A DNA stretch of 64,000 nucleotides, from assembly GCA_015680685.1 (NCBI GenBank), contig MNCI01034797.1, positions 258,998 through 322,997 of the forward strand, in the 5' to 3' direction. Within the stretch, counting starts at the first letter, position 1. The number at the start of each line of letters is the position of its first letter. Of the stretch, positions 59,190 through 64,000 are shown piece by piece. The notes below the pieces were generated by a model. The model worked only from the letters and a program-made list of their open reading frames with translations, was not told the origin of the DNA and ran no database searches. This DNA comes from Gnetum montanum. Taxonomy: Eukaryota; Streptophyta; Gnetopsida; Gnetales; Gnetaceae. The translations under genes were made by a program, and so were the position numbers.

Positions 59190-61940
59190 GGTGTTGAAGG
59201 ATCTTTCCCTACCTTTGGTACATGTGGTAGTTGAGGTTAAGGTAATGGAGGTTGTGGCTATGTTGCTGTAGTTGCTACTGTTGGTGGAAGATGAAAAGCA
59301 TCTATCAAGGCTTTCATCTTCTCCTCCTTACTCTAGGGATCATACATAGTCCACACAACATCATTGATATGAGCTGGTATGGGAACATCCCACAAACAAG
59401 GAATGATAGGGAACAACTCCTTAACATTGAAAAACTAGGGAATGAATTGTTTGCATTCAATGTCAAATGATTTGATAGCATTTTGCAGCTCTTAGTAGCC
59501 ATTCACACTCTTGGCTAGGTTCTTTGCAACTGATCGTTGATCTATGATGCACATGTGAAGAACTTCAAGCTCAGCATTAGCTAGTAATAGCTTTTGTTTT
59601 GTTTCCTTGTGGTGCTTGAACTCTATCTCATATAGAAGTAAGAGTTGGCCACTTGCTTTTCAAGTTCTAACCTTGGCCTTTTGGTAGTTAACATTGGCAT
59701 GTTTGTGTATTGGAGATTGGCTAGCTCCATGTATTTAGTCATCTCTTCGATCTGCAACTCTTTGAGGCTACTTTCAACCTTGTTGTGTGCATTCAGTCCA
59801 TCAAAGATGGGCTACCACATGTCACCTCCTTGTTAGAGTTGTTGAAGGGCCTCATTGACTTTTTCCTTTTCTAGTTGATTCTCCTTTTCATTTACCTCCT
59901 TGAGAAGCCAAACCTAGTCCTTGTAATGATTCTTCACCCATTCAAATTTCATGGCCTCATTTTTCTAGGCAGCCACCTCAATTGCTATTTTCTAGTGAAG
60001 GGTATGAACCTCCTTCATTGGGAGATTGTGATTCTCAAAAACCAACCTCCTCAAATCCATATTCACCATGGCAAGTTACTCCTACTGATGTTGCACACAT
60101 TCTAGCATTTTTTCCTTTTGTGTCTTGACATTCCAAAGGTGATGAATGTCTATGGTTAGTACTACGTTCTCCTTGTAGATCTTTGACATGTCCCTTTTAG
60201 TGTTGTAGGTTGTCGCTTCTATTAAGAACTAGTTGAAGATCATCATCTCCTTGGTGTGCTCAACCTCTTGGAGTTTGTGTTGGAGCTACAAAAAAGCTTC
60301 ATCTCTTGTTATGACCTAGCTAAGCATGGTGGGATTAGCTAGTCAAGCTCTCAACTTTGTGACCTTAGCAGGCAATCATTGATTTTTAGATGTGGCTACT
60401 TCAAGTTTGAAATTGGAAATAATAAGCTTACCCCTAGCCTCTAGCAGTTCTGACTAGGTTGTAGTGATGGTATCCGGGAGATTGAAGATCTCTAGAAGTT
60501 ACTTGGTTCCCATTAGTTAGTCCAACACTTATGCTAGGCTACACTTAATCTCCCACTTGTTACTCTTGTAGACATCTACATATCTTTGAGTGTAGCAACA
60601 TCAAGCATAGAGGCTATAAAAGTGTTGAGTGCTTCTATCACTCTATCAACCACCACCTCTACCATTGTTTTTTTCCCTTAGTGCTACATCACCAAGATAG
60701 TTGCTTCATTTTCATCCTCCAAGCACACCAAGAAAATGGTGGCATTCATAGAAATTTTTGAGAATTGTTGTTATCCTGAGAGAAACATTGTCATTCATAG
60801 GAGCTAGGATTTAACCTTGTAAACACTTGCATCCTTTGGAAAGAAAATAGTGACATTATCTCCTCTAACCAACTAATGGTTCTGGTTACTTTGTTGAGAT
60901 GACTTAATGCTGGTTAGTAGATGGAGGGTTCACCACTAGTCATTCTAGCTTGTTGGTGTTATAGGACTTGTTCATGGAGCTTGTGCATGTGTTCAATGGT
61001 AGCACGAGCCTTTGACATTTTTTATGTAAGTGATGGATGGTGGTGGTGGCTGCTTCTCTTCTTACACCTTGGTAAGCATTTTATCCTTCATCATCTCTAC
61101 CTAAGAGGTAGTAGAAACATGATGAAGGATGTCATTGGTGTATTGGACTATGCATCCCCTTTTGTAAAATTTGTTAACGAGGCATGGAAAGGGAAGTGCC
61201 TTTCTCCCACGCTCATTCTCTTTGAATCACTTCTTGATCTCTAGATAGATGAGATATGAAAGATTAACATGGAATCTACGACTTAGAGTTATACATGCAT
61301 TGGTCGTGGTTTTGCTTAGCCTCATCATTGGATTGAGGTGATAGGTCACGATTTTGAGGTATGCTCTCTTTGCCTTAGTGAGTGCATTGTATTCCTTGTG
61401 GTCAACTCCATAGTATTAATGGAACCACTCTTTCTTTACTTCTAGGTTTTCCTGCATTGATATTTCCACCAAGTTTTCCCTAGTATCCAACAACTCGAGG
61501 GCTTGTGAGATGGCCTCCACAGAATAGGACATACTAATATCCTTAATTTTCATAGTTTCATCACCTTACATATTATTCCAAAAGAGGTAGGTTTTCCCCA
61601 TGTATCAGTCCCTACTAGAAGTGAGGATAGGCCACATGGGAGAGCTTTCAAGTTGTGTCTTGACTTCTTTTAGTGGCAAGTCTAAGAAAGGACCAAATTT
61701 TAGTTCTTGGAGAACCACATTCTAGACCTCCTTAGAGTGAATTTTCCTTAGGCAGGAGTCAGTCAGAGTGATCTCAAGGTTTGGTCTAGGCCTAGGCACC
61801 TCATCTTGATGTGATTGCTCAATCTCAATAGTGAAATTTGTTAGACAGATTTCTCTTTGGGCTCCTTCCAAAGAGGCCCTGTTGCATGGATTTCTATTGC
61901 TTGCTCTAGCTATTGGCCCCTTCCTCCTTTTAGTCACTTA
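59190..61940 (-). pseudogene. Element F accessory coding region with coiled coil, decayed
   Basis: The minus strand carries long stretches of biased coding-like sequence broken by many stops. It begins MTKRRKGPIARASNRNP (61937), followed by acidic and hydrophobic segments (EVKKEWFHYYG-like and CITLSRRFHVNLSYLI near 61250). A Glu/Lys/Leu-rich section with heptad spacing spans about 60300-59600 (LEKEKVNEALQQL, IEEMTKYMELANLQ) and predicts a coiled coil. It is sense-oriented with the element and lies between the integrase side and the 3' LTR, the place of env-like or extra ORFs. No transmembrane segment or known family is recognised. Its absence from B and C suggests a lineage-specific ORF or capture. 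Confidence 0.4.
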
Positions 61941-61979
61941 TCTCTCAGTTGCAATGGTCATCCTTCCTGTCCTTGTTTG

Positions 61980-64000
61980 GGTCTTGGCACCATTTGTAAT
62001 CACAACATAACTAAGAATTAGCATTTGATGTGTAACTTAGATAGTTTAATACCTTGTCTCCTTTGATCAATTACACTTAGGCTAAGTTGTGATTATGGTG
62101 GATTGAGTATTTTAATATTATTTTATTTTAGTGACTACTAGAGTTTGTTGGGAAGGTTTAACTTTCATGAATTATTGGTTTTAATATTATTTTATTAGTT
62201 AAACCTTGTGGAAGTTAGAAAAAATTTTGAAAATTTTTTCATTAGAAACCTAAGGTTTGTGGTCCCCATGACATAAAGCTCACCTCCAGTAGCTATAAGA
62301 ACAAAGAATGAGGTTAACCAAATAAGTGGTATAAAATTTATGGGATCTGGAAGGTTTTAGGCTTTGAAAATGACAAAAACTCCTTGGGCATGGAATGACA
62401 AATGTGAAACATTTGTAAAGTGTTGCAAGTATACATAGAAATTTTATACTGTATTGATAGGGTCATGTCGATGAGAATGTGGAGATGTAGCCAGCTACAT
62501 CAATGGGGTTGCATTGACACAACCATAGAGAAAACATTTTTCACCTTAAGAAACTAAGGAAAAACAAAGAGTTTTTCCATAAAATTGATGTCCAAAGAAA
62601 GCCAGAAAAATTAACAACATGATGGAATGCTCAAAGAGGACAAGAATGTGCATAAAAAAGGGAGATTTAATTTGGAGAATATTTGTTAAGGAGTGCATAC
62701 TAGATGCAATTGATGTGGAATTCATAAGGTTTGTAAAAAAAAATATCTAAGGGATAAGAAACTTAACCTTCCCAACCAAGGGGTATGAAAGTGGATCCTC
62801 CCCATGGTAGGCTTCTACTTGTAATGCCCTTACATGCCCTCAATACAAGAAGTCCATGGGTCCCATGGTTGATTAATGGTTGTGATTAGTTAAGAATCAA
62901 ATCATCAAGGAAACCACCAATGAATTTTAATCGTATCCTAATAGAGACATTAAAATAATCATGAGAAAAGGTAGTGAGGTGGTTGATGGAGAGTTTAGAT
63001 AGATGAGAGAGTGTGTAATGGAGTCCCTTGTCATGGACACATGAAGTTCCTTGTGAAGTATGTGATTAACATGACCTAATAATGTTCTTTTTTAGTCAAA
63101 ATCAAGACCATCCACATCTAGTGACTTCACATTGACACTTTAGATCATTTCACCCCCAAGAAACAAGAACATCCTCATAGGCCACACACCATTCCTAAAG
63201 AAGAAGAAAAGAGAAGTAGGAAGGGAAGATGGCCTTAGTTAGAGGGGTGTCTTTAGGCATGGGTAACATGTCTTTCCAATCCCATAACCAATTCTTGTAG
63301 TCCATTATTGTGTCTAATTGGTGTGATTTGAATTCCCATCATTATTGTGCTTTTTTTAGTGGGAACCATACGATGCAAGGACTTTACTTCTTGTTATTGG
63401 TTGATAGAAAAATGGTGAAAAGTCCATGGTAATACTCATGTAACTTAGAGGGTAGGAAGGTACAAAAGTAATGAATCCCTTTAAAGTCACATCTTTGTCC
63501 ATCTAATTAATTCATTCCTAAGTTTGGAAACTACTAAGCTCCTAAGTTCATTATAAGCTATTTTAAGAAGAGACCTCATAGTTCAAAAATGAGGAAACAC
63601 CATAGAGTCATGTGGATCAGTGGATGATGTGGATTCACTACCTATAATTATTAAAAGAATCAATGTCTCATTCCTCAATGTCAAAATTTAAAAATGGCAT
63701 CTAGGCATTTTCTATCAAATAATAATGTAAAGTACAAATCATCATCAATTAGTAGCTATAGTTACATCAAATCCTAGTAGAAATAAAGAAAGAAAATAAA
63801 ATCATAAGAAAAATGAAAATCAAATAAGGGAAAATATAGAAAAAATTGTAAAATACTCAAGATAGAGAAAAACATAGTAAAAATACTGCGAAGCCACTTT
63901 ATCTAATTTCAGCATGGATGACCATCTCCCGCATGATTGAGTTGGAAGGAGGAGATCCAAAATATTGAGCATGCATGTCCATTTGTTGAGGTGTTGGTAC
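61980..64000 (-). other. Element F 3' noncoding region, shared with B and C
   Basis: Landmarks are common to 34850-36440 and 41330-42990: 'caatcacaaca..ctaagaattag', 'gtggatcctccccatgg', 'atggccttagttagagggg', 'gggaaccatacgatgcaagga' type words and 'ccatctcccgcatgattgag' at about 63910. No coding sequence is seen. Confidence 0.6.

Larger units (their letters stand above)
58050..64000 (-). mobile_element. Element F: Athila-type element, 3' part, cut by window end
   Basis: 3' LTR, a decayed polypurine tract (58923-58932), an accessory coding region (59190-61940) and a 3' noncoding region shared with B and C (61980-64000) are visible on the minus strand. Integrase and the rest would lie beyond the window. 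Relative to B and C it holds about 2.8 kb extra beside the LTR. Confidence 0.7.

Overview
The window reads as nuclear DNA of a seed plant with a large, repeat-filled genome. A gymnosperm is plausible but not provable from the sequence. The grounds are one recognisable ancient plant gene fragment with kilobase introns, Ty3/gypsy elements of the Tat and Athila types, and AT-rich host DNA interrupted by a GC-richer retrotransposon. No intact host gene is visible. Eight single N bases mark assembly joins at 10110, 10593, 24315, 34153, 40399, 48755, 50521 and 51303.

Layout. 1-596: end of an Athila-type LTR on the + strand. 3.2-11.6 kb: a broken VPS60/CHMP5-like (ESCRT-III) gene on the + strand, with a site-II promoter and exons at 3740, 8792 and 11578. 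13.9-15.3 kb: tandem repeats of about 490 bp. 15263-32171: a complete 16.9-kb Tat-type element ('A') flanked by a CTTCT target-site duplication. 33.2-50.2 kb: a minus-strand Athila-type element ('C'); one of its LTRs is split by a second, non-autonomous Athila-type element ('B', 33772-40482). 50.2-53.3 kb: a second copy of the DNA found left of C, partly inverted by a misassembly. 54.7-55.9 kb: a perfect 3 x 154-bp tandem repeat and a purine-rich minisatellite. 58050-64000: the 3' part of a third Athila-type element ('F') with an extra coiled-coil coding region.

The main discovery candidate is in element A. Its gag-protease frame and its RT-RNaseH-integrase frame are separated by 4.9 kb. That stretch has the form of a phase-0 GT-AG intron, as in Ogre-like elements, and it contains a complete antisense gene (about 25283 down to 21289). 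Eight exons can be placed with matching splice phases, except one junction beside an N and one single-base frameshift. The predicted protein of about 1,050 residues has a basic N-terminus, a NIF/FCP1-like HAD phosphatase segment with an altered catalytic motif, a central domain resembling retroelement-associated plant proteins, a coiled-coil region and an acidic tail. Two tandem arrays, one inside the intron and one after integrase, share a core motif.

All elements are decayed. In A the sense frames carry 13 TAG, 3 TGA and no TAA stops. Most TAGs sit where glutamine CAG is expected, which fits deamination at methylated CHG sites.
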